A stretch of 64,000 bases of DNA from Eumeta japonica. Lineage: Eukaryota; Arthropoda; Insecta; Lepidoptera; Psychidae. The notes under the pieces are model-generated. The model saw only the letters and a list, made by a program, of their open reading frames with translations, was not told the DNA's origin and did not search any database. Where the stretch lies: assembly GCA_005406025.1 (NCBI GenBank), contig BGZK01000075.1, forward strand, positions 62,001 through 126,000. Direction: 5' to 3'. The translations under genes and the position numbers were made by a program. Positions 36,851-47,125 of this stretch are shown here, in pieces (the stretch's first letter is position 1; each line of letters starts with the position of its first letter).

Positions 36851-37250
36851 TCAGATATTCGTACCGAAAGCGGAGGAAAAATATACGCAGGGGTAGTTAC
36901 AGATACTTACCGAAAGCGGAGGAAAAATTTACGCAGGGGTAGTTACAGATACTTACCGAAAGCGGAGGAAAAATTTACGCAAGGGTAGTTTCAGATACTT
37001 ACCGAAAGTGGAGGAAAAATTTACGCAGAGGTTGTTTCAAATATTCATGCCGAAAGCGGAGGAAAAATATACGCAGGGGTAGTTTCAGATACTTACCGAA
37101 AGTGGAGGAAAAATTTACGCAGAGGTTGTTTCAAATATTCATGCCGAAAGCGGAGGAAAAATTTACGCAGGGGTAGTTTCAGATACTCACCGAAAGCGGA
37201 GGAAAAATTTACGCAGGGGTAGTTTCAGATACTTATACCGAATGTGAAGT
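36851..37250 (+). repeat. 46/48-bp minisatellite, about 8.5 units
   Basis: Unit starts (ccgaaag) at 36864, 36910, 36956, 37002, 37050, 37096, 37144, 37190 and 37238 give spacings 46,46,46,48,46,48,46,48. The core is ccgaaagcggaggaaaaatt, tacgcaggggtagtttcaga. A higher-order 94-bp dimer is visible: 36991-37080 is nearly repeated at 37085-37170 (both have cgcagaggttgtttcaaata). In one frame a 48-bp unit reads TESGGKIYAGVVSDTY, 16 residues without a stop. The 46-bp units lose two bases (tatacc to tacc) and break the frame. Confidence 0.9.
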
Positions 37251-37370
37251 AAAAATATAAATACTTTCTTATTTTACAAACGAAGCTAAACGAACATATT
37301 ACATAAAGAAACAACGGTAGACCGCAATAGACAAATTAGCTTAAAAGCGAGCGGTGCTGTGAACAAAAAT
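37251..37370. other. Spacer between minisatellite and repeat R1
   Basis: Nothing recognised. Confidence 0.3.
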
Positions 37371-37764
37371 AAAGTCGGTATACGGGCGAAAGTTTTACGT
37401 GACAACGACTTTGAATGGTAAAATCATTTTAATGTGAATATTCATTCGTATAGTAGGAAGAAGGATGAAATAATAGTAACAATTTAAACATTATACAAAG
37501 AATTATAAGAAAACATTAATTTATACAATCTCGCACTGAATTTCATATTAACAAAATTTTATTTTTACCTTTACATACATACGTATTTATATACAATATA
37601 CATACAATAACTTGCAATACATTTGCAAGCTATGCACTACTCTAGTGCTACCGATCTTAGTGGGAGAGAGACGCAGCGGTGTTCGGTGACTCATCGTTAC
37701 GTTACCGAGTTACTTTTCAAAGTGACTCCCAGCCGCAACCTAATTTAAGACGTTGTCACGTCAA
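37371..37764 (+). repeat. Dispersed repeat family R1, copy 1
   Basis: From aaagtcggtatacgggcgaa to gacgttgtcacgtcaa. It matches 44270-44731 closely (for example gacaacgactttgaatggta, gaatattcattcgtatagta, acttgcaatacatttgcaag) and 46672-47125 on the other strand. It lacks the ttggttgcctgt lead of the other two copies and has internal deletions. Near the ends, ttttacgtgacaacgacttt and the reverse complement ttgacgtgacaacgtctta form an imperfect inverted pair, as in a small DNA transposon. Confidence 0.8.
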
Positions 37765-39064
37765 CATGTTTAAATCGTTGACAATACGTGATGTTAAAAA
37801 GTCTAACAAGCGAATTAAAATACTACTCATAAGCTGGATGAACTAGATTTAATATCATTTGTAATAGAGAATTCAGTCATAGATCAATTTCGTTACACAA
37901 TATACGTGAATACGTGATTATGCAAAATAACGGTTTATGAACGGGTCGTCCCTGAACTTTTCACATTAAAATTAGCTTCGGACAAACGTATGAAATAATA
38001 TAACAAGTGAGTCACCTGAATGAATCAGTGTGATAGACATTTTTGTCGTCGGCTCACTAACTTCTACATTCAAAAACACAGTAAAATGTCATGCACACAA
38101 ACATCAACGCCGTACGGGTCGTACAGTTAATGATTTTTAGGGTTCCGTACTGTAAGATTAAAGGAATCCGAGCGGTCACACTTCAGCGTTTGCCTGTTCG
38201 TCTATGTACCTATAACAGATGTTTTTCTCGACAACTGTTATTGCAAATGATTTGAAATTCAATAGAGTTTTAAATGTATTTGTACAATAATTGTTTATAG
38301 AAAAGTAACCACAGATTTTTTCAGCATTATTAATATAGAACATTTTAGGAATGTAACGAGATTTTTTGTTTTATAACCGCGTTGGATACACTATTTGTAA
38401 AAATACAGTTTAAAATATCTAACTATTAATATTTTAAATCATTATGATTTTTGCCTAACATTGTATTTATATCTGAAATTTACATACCAAAAGATCTAAA
38501 ATTGATGATTAATAATAATAGATGTATAATATATTTGTCAATAACGAAAATCCCAGATAAAAATAGTTTTTGATTTATTTTTTATTTTTGATTTTAATCT
38601 GTTTTAACTTTTACATTTTTAAATTATGAAGCACCCGGGCTAATTTATAAATAATGAGTTTTATGTAATTCGTAAAACACGAGTCTGATGTATATTTGAT
38701 CTTTTTTCCAGTAAACTTAACACTGTAGAAACATATTTTGGTGAATAATTGTTTTGTAGTGAGTGGCGTACATTGTTTTTCTAGGGTCTACTTATTTTAA
38801 ATATAAATGAATAAATATCAAAGAAAAAGCATAGATAAATATAGTTTTATTTAAATCGCTTATTAGCGAATATTTGTGTTTGAATAATGATCATTTGTAA
38901 CAGATAAATGTCGTATGGTTCTTTTTTCTGCAAGTGTATAGAATGTTATATCACTTACTTGATAAAAAATTGACAAGATATTCATTATTTTAAAAAGGAT
39001 AAACGGAATTATTATTCAAAATAGATATCGTTGTAGTATTTTAGAATTTCATTATATTTACACG
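37765..39064. other. Unannotated stretch with one repeat remnant
   Basis: 38136-38215 carries tttttagggttccgtactgt and cctgttcgtctatgtacc, a piece of the GGAC/'gggttccgt' family. The remainder is AT-rich with no exon. Confidence 0.4.
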
Positions 39065-40354
39065 TAAGGCGCATTGAAAGTTTCTGGAATTATGAGAAAA
39101 AATTATTATGAATGGTCAAAATTGAATTTATTGTTTCAAAATATATTCTCCAATACCATAAATGCACTTTTTCACACAAATAAATCAATTTTGAAAACAT
39201 TTATGTCACTCCTCCTTGATGACATGTTTTTCATACTCTTCGATAGCCTCTTCTAGTGATGAAAATCGTTTATCGGGTAATTTGGTTCTCAATTTTTGCG
39301 AACAAAAAAAAAGTCACAAGGTGCCATGTCGGACTGTATGCAGGAACGCTCATAAGTTATGTATTTTTCTCTTTCAGAAATTTATTTGTCTGTTTAGCTG
39401 TGTGAGAATTGGCATTGTTGTGGTACAAAAAGCAAAAAAGACGACGTTTGCGGTTATTTTTACGGAGTTCGTCAATAACTTTCAGCAAACAAATGGTACC
39501 GTGTACCAATCACTATTCACGGTACGACAATTGTCAAAAGCAACAGTAGCCACGTGTTCAGTTTTATTAAAAAAGAAGCAATCATCCGCTTAGAGGCACT
39601 TCGCTCGCGCGCCCCTTTGGGTGGTTTCGGCTCATCTCAATAGACTCATATGGTCTATTGCTGCTTTGTTTTGGGATCGTAGCAAATAAATGCATGTTTC
39701 GTCACTTAGTACTATGTCCCATACCAAATTTGATCCCCTTTTCTTGAATCTGGTAAGCATAGCATTGCACCAAATGACGCGGTCCGTTTTTTGGGCTTCA
39801 GTCAAATTGTGTGAGATCCACTCCCAAGCACAGCTTTTCAATACGCAAGTCTTCATGTAGAATCGATTGTATTTAAATACCAATTAATGTCTAAGAATGC
39901 CTTCAAGAGCAAGAGGGAATCTCAAGGTAGATCACATGCCTGTCTGTTTCGATCATACGGCGCATAGCATTGATGTTTTTGTTATTCACAGTGGTGGACG
40001 GGTTACCATCACGAAATCCATCAATGATATTGACACTAGTGTGCTTGAATTCTGCAAACTAGTTATAAATAGTCGTCTTGCATGGTGTTTCATCGCCAAA
40101 GGCAGTTGAAAGCCTAGCCAGGCTCTGCTGAGCTGTCTAATCACACTTAAAATCATACTATGAAAATTTTCACAATTTAAATCCATAGTGAAGACACGAA
40201 ATTTTAAAAATGACGCCAAAACGTAAAAACAATTGACAGTTAGATGACATAAACTATATTCTACAACCAAAGAGTTCTATTTTCAAATGTAGTAATTATT
40301 TTTTAAATATTGTTTATGTAAGTGACCAGATCCAGAAACTTATAGTGCACCCTA
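39065..40354 (-). mobile_element. Mariner transposon copy B (second lineage), near full length
   Basis: The ends are taaggcgcattgaaagtttc (39065) and, on the minus strand, tagggtgcactataagtttc (ending 40354). Allowing five differences, 19 of the first 24 bases match as inverted repeats, both starting TA as mariners do. The length of 1.29 kb is standard. The transposase differs clearly from copies A and C, so this is a separate invasion. Confidence 0.85.
39206..40186 (-). pseudogene. Mariner transposase pseudogene (copy B)
   Basis: Reads on the minus strand from MDLNCENFHSMI at 40186 to a stop at 39206, about 326 codons against about 345 in intact relatives. Recognisable parts: a helix-turn-helix region out of frame (AMKHHARRLF, then the VTRPP remnant of GRP); NLTEAQKTDRVIWCNAML; VWDIVLSDETCIY with the first catalytic Asp; YHNNANSHTAKQTNKFL, in which the expected HHDNA has lost its Asp (D to N); a tail YSPTWHLV that is the SPDMAPCD motif shifted by one base; and EEAIEEYEKHVIKEE at the end. 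With a missing catalytic residue and several frame breaks it is inactive. Confidence 0.8.
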
Positions 40355-40929
40355 CATATTCGGTTAAACAAGTACGTGCATCTGATTCTTTTAAATTTAA
40401 AGATTTATAAATATTAATATCTTTATTTCTATATACAAAAAATAAATACTTTGCATATATATTCTATTTTAACACTTGTATCGAAGTGGAATCAACATAA
40501 TTCTTGAACAACGACGTCTACAAATAGTACACTATAGGTAATTACAAGATCTTAAGAAATTGTCAAATATCATCACCACTAATTTACGTAATACATTTCG
40601 TTTTACGATTTGTCAATGCATTTCCTTATCACGATAACCATTTGTCATGGACCGCGCCCGAAGGCAACAATAAAGAAGCTCTTCTTCAATATAAGGAAGA
40701 AAATCGCAATCCTTAAGAATTCACAGAGCAATTGTGGTTCAGTGATTAATAAGGTCGTCTTTGAAGTACAAGGTTTGGATACTGATCACAGGCGAATCGA
40801 CGGATATTTTTTAAGTTAAGTTTAAGTAAAGTACTAATTTCGTGCCTCGAAGAGCTCGTTCAACCATCGGTGTCGAACGTTGTTATGGTAATATAATGTT
40901 ATCATCGAGCGTTATTGGCGGCCCACATT
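40355..40929. other. Unannotated stretch
   Basis: The frame at 40610-40819 starts with TTG and has no motif. Nothing recognised. Confidence 0.35.
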
Positions 40930-41280
40930 AGTTCTGCGCCAGCGCAAAAGGATAAAGGACCAACCTCTACATCTGCAGTGAAATAAAAAGTTTGTGGGAG
41001 ATTATGCATCAGCAGTGGGTTGATTAAAAACTCCAATATGAAAATAAAAATTCAAACATGATAGGAAATCCTCCGCGGCACATTAAGAGCTTGTCCAGTT
41101 GTTCGTATTTCCATATTAGTGCATAAAATTTGTCATCGATTTTGTATGGAACATAAGTCGCGTGGCCGCTGACGTCGCCACGTGACATCGGCACCATGGC
41201 GACGGATGCGGGAAACCCACCAATAAAAGCGAGACAATGCTCGAACACTGGTCCCATTTCCGTGTCCAAAATGAGTTATT
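40930..41280 (+). promoter_or_regulatory. GC-rich block with CRE-like and E-box motifs
   Basis: gctgacgtcgccacgtgaca at 41169-41188 puts a CRE-like TGACGTC next to CACGTG. Immediately downstream, gcaccATGG at 41196 opens M A T D A G N P P I K A R Q C S N T G P I and stops after 29 codons, with no donor. Frames on the minus strand through the same block (81 and 88 codons) are shadows. It could be a promoter with a short upstream reading frame for a transcript entering the exon at 41457 or 41740. Confidence 0.35.
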
Positions 41281-41456
41281 AAAACGGCATTCCTCTCGAT
41301 GGCCTCGAGCTATCACGGGCGGAATGTTTATCTTGCTTTGGCATGTCTCCGTTTGCCTATACTGATATTGATAATTTCGCAATTTTTTTTGACTTCCTAT
41401 TTAGAATATTCTCCTCGTATTATAAAAAATACTAAATATATATTTCTTTGTTTCAG

Positions 41457-41732
41457 TCATGTCGTCGATATAACTCTTCTCAAGGACGGAATCAACCGAC
41501 GCGTGTAAAGAAGAAGATTTACTTTCAGCGTTCGATTATAATATACTATAGCGTACGTACGCCGAATATTGCGTCTCCCTCCTTCAACCAGCCCGCGCTC
41601 TCCGCCCATGGTCCGTCCCGGGCGCCGCCGATCCGAAGAGACAGCCCGCGCTCGCGCCGTCCGGACGGCCCGCGACAGTTATGCAAACATGGTCGCAACG
41701 CGTCTGCGGACCGGCCGACTCCTTTGATGTAG
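41457..41732 (+). CDS. Possible 5' part of the proline-rich exon (or its 5'UTR)
   Basis: A strong acceptor (tttctttgtttcag) ends at 41456. From there a frame is open for about 92 codons: S C R R Y N S S Q G R N Q P T R V K K K, then I A S P S F N Q P A L S A H G P S R A P P and R R D S P R S R R P D G P, ending LM and a stop at 41730-41732. It would continue in phase 0 from the signal-peptide exon at 28135-28254. The GC content and third positions allow coding. It ends a few bases after the downstream proline-rich frame opens (41728) in another frame. So either this is untranslated leader, or one frame change (assembly error or mutation) separates two halves of one exon. Confidence 0.35.
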   Translation, partial: SCRRYNSSQGRNQPTRVKKKIYFQRSIIIYYSVRTPNIASPSFNQPALSAHGPSRAPPIRRDSPRSRRPDGPRQLCKHGRNASADRPTPLM

Positions 41733-41739
41733 TCATCAG

Positions 41740-42442
41740 TTGACATTTTGTATCGCCCGACTCGATGCTACGCGGTTCATACTGAAGAGCGATATGGCTC
41801 TAGTGAATTTTTCGTCGGTGGGGTTTGGCGTTCCGAGCGCGCTCGAAGACGGGACGCATCCGGTTGCGTCCGCGGGGCCGCTGCGCGTGCCGCTCGACGA
41901 CCTCTTGTACTCGCCCGCCGACCATCAGCCCGCCGACGCGGCCGCCCCGCACCGCCACGATCCGTACGCGCCGCCCGGCGACTCCTCCGCGCCGACGACG
42001 TCGTCGACACAAACCCGCGCCAAATTGCGAAAGCGCGCCGGCACCGCTTACCTACCGCCGCCCAATCAATTCACGCATTATCCCCATGAAAACAATCCGT
42101 ACGCGCCCCGCTCGCAATTGCACACGCGCGTGTTCCAACAGCAGCGGCTGGATCAACGTATCGCCTACGACAACACCGGCCAGTACGTGCACGATCCCTC
42201 TGGCGATTACGACTTCGAGCAGCGCCGCGGTCCGGACAGCCCGACGTACCTGGACCCGCCGTACGGGCCCACCGCCGGCCGGGCGCCGCCGTCGCCCGCG
42301 CCCACCACCAGCGCGCCCGCCACGCCGGCCGACCGCCCGCCCGGCTTCACCAAAGTGGAACCGGGCGGATCCGGAAGCAAGACGCAGCTGCACGCCGTGC
42401 TGGACTACGACGAGGACTACTACGACGACGTCCCCGGCCCCG
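41740..42442 (+). CDS. Proline-rich coding exon, unknown protein
   Basis: The frame is open from 41728 and reaches P V P G P at 42442, where G|GTGAGA forms a good donor; reading on gives only N V I Y and a stop at 42462. If it starts in this exon, the ATG at 41794 (gcgatATGG, purine at -3) gives MALVNFSSVGFGVP. If spliced, atcag|TTG at 41739/41740 would join in phase 0 to the exon at 28135. Third positions are strongly G/C. Residues are disorder-prone: many P, A, D, Y, with motifs NPYAP, QTRAKLRKR (a possible basic cleavage or nuclear signal), HYPHENNPYAPR, RVFQQQRLDQRIAYDN, an SPAPTTSAPATP stretch, and an acidic DYDEDYYDD end. No globular domain or membrane segment. The exon ends in phase 1, so the gene continues beyond. 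Family not recognised. Confidence 0.7.
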
Positions 42443-44269
42443 GTGAGAATGTAATCTATTAATTCGGTATAAAAGTCTAACGCGTTCGATTTCAACGTAA
42501 ACGTTTCACGGAGAAGGGAACTAGTAAATTTTTTATCCGTATGCTATTTATAAACGACAGATCTAGCTTTGTGTCTGACCAATTACGTCGATTGTCGCCC
42601 GATAGCCGGTTGTCGCCGTCGCCGCTACGGGCGCGCTCGCGCCGCTGAACACAATGCTTGACCGCAACAACTTATATGGAATATATTAATAACATCCAAC
42701 TATTGGAAATTGTTATGTTTTATTCTGCAAACGCTTATATGGCGACGAGCTATGTTTTAAACAGAAATCGTTCTTCATCTAAATACGTTTTTATATGCAT
42801 CATAACGAGATGAAAACTATAGTAATATAGTTTTCATCTCTTTAAAATCCGTATCAGATTAAAAATAATTTTAGATTATTTCTAGTATGAAGGTACCTTA
42901 AGATATGCATGCTCAAACCGATCTCGGAACCTTTAAAACTGACACGTCATATATTTTAATAAATAAAACAATATAAATAATAAATTAAATCTTTTGTTTT
43001 AAACGTGACAAGAAACTCAGCGCCATTACAAATATAAATTTTGTTGAAACTGTCTAATGAATGATTCATAATTTTCCACATAATGCTTTTTATTAATAAA
43101 TCATATACAAAACTATATACAGAACCAGTTTTTCACTTCTGGAGTGAAACGCGTCTAATATTGACTGACATTTGCAAAATCCGAAATTTTTCGCCACTCC
43201 TTTGTGTTCGTGTGCGTTACATTATAATCAAATGTGTTTTATTGCGTTTCTACGTAAACGGCACGCATTGTCTTGGTCTATTCTTTAAATCCGCATTACA
43301 ATGGCGCCAAGGAAATGTCGTATCACGCATGAGAGGGTTTTCTTTTAGGAGTGTTAATTCCAGCAATACAATTAGCATACTCGGCCAAACTAGCCTTGAT
43401 TTTTTTTTGGCTAATAGTTTGCCAACTTAAATAATTATCGAAGATTTAAACATTATCTTTCTATATAAAATATTAATATTATTTTAGGGGTTCATAAAAC
43501 AGTTATTTCGTTCGTTAACTTTTACTAAACAATAAGACAGTCTAATGACTTGACATTATTACTGAACCAGCTGTTAAAATAATAACTCTATGAGCTTTCC
43601 TCCGATTTTCCCTTTATTTTAATATTCAATTTCCTATTAAATTGTATTTGTTATATTGTTTTTAACATGTTTAATCATTTCCTATAAATATTTCTTATCA
43701 TTTTTTTTTGTATTGAATATATTCTTTTAAGATATAATACACTATTGGCAGAAGTTAATATCTCCTATGGCAATTCCTATCAGTATGTTCTCTATCCCAT
43801 ATGTAGCCAAATAAGTTGTTTTTAATAGACTAATATCGCTAAATCGTTTCTCATAAAATGCCAAGTATATTTTATTATTAAAAAGTACTTCAAATTGATA
43901 ATAACAAAAATCATCTAGTAGTTCCAGTTAAAATTTTGCGAACTCCCACAGTTGTAGCTCTTGTTTGGTCGACTTCAGTTTGGTCATGAGCTATATGATG
44001 CTGTGATTACGATTAATCATTCGCTGGGGAACTTTCCTGAACAATTAATAGCACGGACTTAAAATTTAAGACGATAAGTTGTGATAATAAAATATGTCAT
44101 AAAATGTGTCATAAAATATTTCTCAACATGATACTTCAAACATAAACGTCTGCTCGAAAGTGAATGCTTTTAGTATTAATAATAAAATCACCTCGACGTA
44201 TTTATATGGTAAATCATTTTATGTAAACCTAAACTTACGATTTTTTTTTTTGGAATAACAAGTAGATTA
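42443..44269. other. Region downstream of the proline-rich exon (likely intron)
   Basis: Starts with the GTGAGA donor. A GC-rich patch lies at 42595-42650 (gccggttgtcgccgtcgccg). 42807-42840 is a perfect hairpin, listed separately. The frame at 43083-43430 has no coding features. No following exon is recognised. Confidence 0.35.
42807..42840. repeat. Perfect 15-bp hairpin, 4-nt loop
   Basis: gagatgaaaactata, loop gtaa, tatagttttcatctc. It lies about 365 bp after the splice donor of the proline-rich exon. Origin unknown. Confidence 0.8.
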
Positions 44270-44731
44270 AAAAAATTTGGTTGCCTGTAAAGTCGGTATA
44301 CGGGCGAAAGTTTTACGTGACAACGACTTTGAATGGTAAAATCATTTTAATGTGAATATTCATTCGTATAGTAGGAAGAAGGATGAAATAATAGTAACAA
44401 TTTAAAACATTTATTTATACAAAGAATTATATTTAAAACATTAATTTATACAAAGAATCTCGCACTGAATTTCATATTAACAAAATTTTATTTTTACCTT
44501 TACATACATACGTATTTATATACAAATATACATACAATAACTTGCAATACATTTGCAAGCTATGCACTATTCTCTAGTGCTGCGCGCGCGGCAGACCGAT
44601 CATAGTAGTGGGAGAGAGACGCAAGGCATTCGGCCCTCTCTCGTTCGGTGACTCATCGTTACGTTACCGAGCGTTACACTTTTCATAGTGACTCCCAGCC
44701 GCAACCTAATTTAAAGACGTAGTCACGTCAA
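44270..44731 (+). repeat. Dispersed repeat family R1, copy 2
   Basis: Full-looking copy from aaatttggttgcctgtaaag to gtagtcacgtcaa. The interior has a 28-bp tandem piece (taaaacatttatttatacaaagaa repeated as taaaacattaatttatacaaagaa) and gtgactcatcgttacgttac. Copy 3 at 46672-47125 faces it in inverted orientation 1.94 kb away. Confidence 0.85.
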
Positions 44732-44866
44732 AAAAGTAATGCGTGCCAGCTCCGACACGAGACTGGAGTTTATTCATAAATAATATACTATATTTCATTT
44801 ATTCTTTACGATAAAACATATCAAAGAAATAAACGCAAATATATGAAATATGTACAAAATGCAAAG

Positions 44867-45158
44867 GGCGTGAACAAAAGCATATCTTGCAATACTCAAA
44901 CCATGCATATACTTTTATTCATATTTATTTATATTGATTTCATAAGACATATTACATAAATCACTTTACATAATAAACCATTAAACACCAAGACTCCACA
45001 TTAAACGATTGGTAACAATGGCTATAAAATTCAACACCAAATACATCGAAAGCTTAGCTTATCTGCTTTAAAAATGAGACATCTATAAATCAGCAATGTA
45101 AGAAAAATACATGCTTTCAGTATAAGATGCGTGAATAAGTTTAGCGGAGGGGCAATGC
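44867..45158 (+). repeat. Dispersed repeat family Q, copy 2
   Basis: tcttgcaatactcaaaccat, tatacttttattcatattta, cacattaaacgattggtaac, gtataagatgcgtg. Parallel to 4889-5180. Confidence 0.65.
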
Positions 45159-45296
45159 AACGATGACATGACGTTTTTTTAACAATGGATTTCCATTACG
45201 CCTAATTTATGTACCTCAGGTTATATTGATAAGATTGATTCTTAAGAAGTGAACTCCAAAAATGAGAATTATGTATGGGAAATAGTGCACGTATAA

Positions 45297-45491
45297 ATGT
45301 TAGAGAGCGGCGAGAGCACAGGCCGACCCTCCGCGGGATGCGCGCGCGCCGCCCGCAGCCATCTCAAGGTCGACAAACTTAACGTTTCACTTTCCTTCGT
45401 CTTGCGGCACTCGACAGCCGGCGTGTGTATACGAGCGTGTGATACTAGCGTTTCACAGTCGTCTGTAGGATGGTTCGATATGAACGCCTAA
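45297..45491. other. CpG-rich island with a 64-codon frame
   Basis: The + frame M L E S G E S T G R P S A G C A R A A R S H L K starts at ATG 45297 and ends without donor or domain. The opposite strand has a short M A A G G A R A S frame. The density of CG (gggatgcgcgcgcgccgccc) contrasts sharply with the flanks and may mark a promoter or an unrecognised exon. It lies inside the inverted R1 pair. Confidence 0.3.
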
Positions 45492-46671
45492 GGTAGATTT
45501 CGCAGAATTATTCATTATCAAATAAATCTTCTGATCACAATAAGTGCAGAGATATATCTACTTAATTTAGTAAACCCCGTCACCAATAGTATTATACATA
45601 TATGTATTAGCATTTTAACTATTGATTAATATTTTCATTGTTTGTTTTTAAATTAAGTATTCGTTGCGAGACAAATCTTTCTGTGGGGTTTGCGCAACTA
45701 GGAAAATCTAAATGTTTTATTATCGTTATATTATTCGAAGTATAATTTATATGTAAAAGCTCACAATTTTAAAGAAAAAATATATCTATTGTATTACAAT
45801 AATGTACGATTGTTAAATAAGAACAGTAATTTAGGAAAAATAGCGCCAAAAAAGGGTCAAAAACTTTCAAATGTACCCAACATTTGAAAGGAAAATGTTT
45901 GATGTCTAAAATTAACAGAATCTATTGAAATGCATTTCAATCAAAAATATATTTTAAATATACAGATTTTTCTCATAAAACAGATCTTAAAATCGTTTTT
46001 TGCGCAAAAAGTCATTAAATCCAGTAATGGATAAAAAACTTCATAATACTTATATTAGTGTTAATATAAGGATTAAAATTCAAGGCAGAATATAAACTGA
46101 TTAATGAAGGTCATACAATTCAGTATGAACGATAAAGTGAAATCAGTTTCGTTTTTATCCAATACACTGTTTAAAAAGATATTCGAAAGCCTGCTAAAAA
46201 TGACCAAATAGTGGATTGGTAACGTAATACTTCTTATTAGTAAGTGGAGACGACTCTAATTTCGCATAATTTAGTAGTTACTTGAAAAATAATTATAAAA
46301 ATAAGGATTTGTAATAGTTTGTTAAGGTTTATCAATGTTGTTTTATACATAATTGCATTATCTTTGTTTCTCTGTGCGTTAGTCTTTTAAATTATTAGTT
46401 GTAAACATTGTAAATTTAGTGCATAATTTCAGGATGTTTTACATTATTGTAGTACTTGGATTGCATTACTTTCTCTTACTTTTTTAATAGACGTATTCAA
46501 GCGAATGCTAATAATTTATCAATTAAAATATTTCCGTAGATGTCAAATATTTTATACTTATGTATTCTATATTTAACATCGTAAGATCTTAATATTCATT
46601 CTTTACGCTTTATCACATTATTAATATATTCTGTTAATTTCTCAATTCTGCCATTTTTTGCTAAATGTTTA
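45492..46671. other. AT-rich stretch, nothing recognised
   Basis: No frame of 60 codons or more, no repeats identified. Confidence 0.4.
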
Positions 46672-47125
46672 TTGACGTGACAACGTCTTAAAATTGGGTT
46701 GCGGCTGGGAGTCACTTATGAAAAGTGTAACGCTCGGTAACGTAACGATGAGTCACCGAACGAGAGGCCCGCCGATGCCTTATTATCTCTCCCCTCAACT
46801 ATGATCGGTCTGCCGCGCATTTGCTAAATTAGTGCATAGCTTGCAAATGTATTGCAAGTTATTGTATGTATTTGTATATAAATACGTATGTATGTGTAAA
46901 GGTAAAAATAAAATTTTGTTAATATGAAATTCAGTGAGATTCTTTGTATAAATTAATGTTTTAAATATAATTCTTTGTATAAATAAATGTTTTAAATTGT
47001 TACTAATTTCTTCTTCTAACCCTATACGAATGAATATTCACATTAAAATGATTTTACCATTCAAAGTCGTTGTCACGTAAACTTTCCTTAGCGTACCGAC
47101 TTTACAGGCAACCAAATTTTTACAT
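46672..47125 (-). repeat. Dispersed repeat family R1, copy 3
   Basis: From ttgacgtgacaacgtcttaa to cgactttacaggcaaccaaa. It is the reverse complement of copy 2, with variant segments (gcgtaccgactttac where copies 1 and 2 have the gtatacgggcg form; cccgccgatgcc). Confidence 0.85.

Noticed and set aside
36851..37250. CRISPR-like array
   Set aside because: The units are contiguous 46/48-bp tandem repeats without unique spacers, and the genome is animal.
39216..39593. 125-codon plus-strand frame
   Set aside because: Antisense to mariner copy B transposase, which runs on the minus strand.
39897..40109. 70-codon plus-strand frame
   Set aside because: Also antisense to mariner copy B.
41546..42495. 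Other frames over the proline-rich exon: minus-strand 41777-42010, 41800-42012, 42052-42495 and plus 41825-42454
   Set aside because: High GC leaves all frames open. These are arginine-rich shadows with poor composition, while the 41740 frame has balanced N, Q, Y, D use and fits a splice donor.
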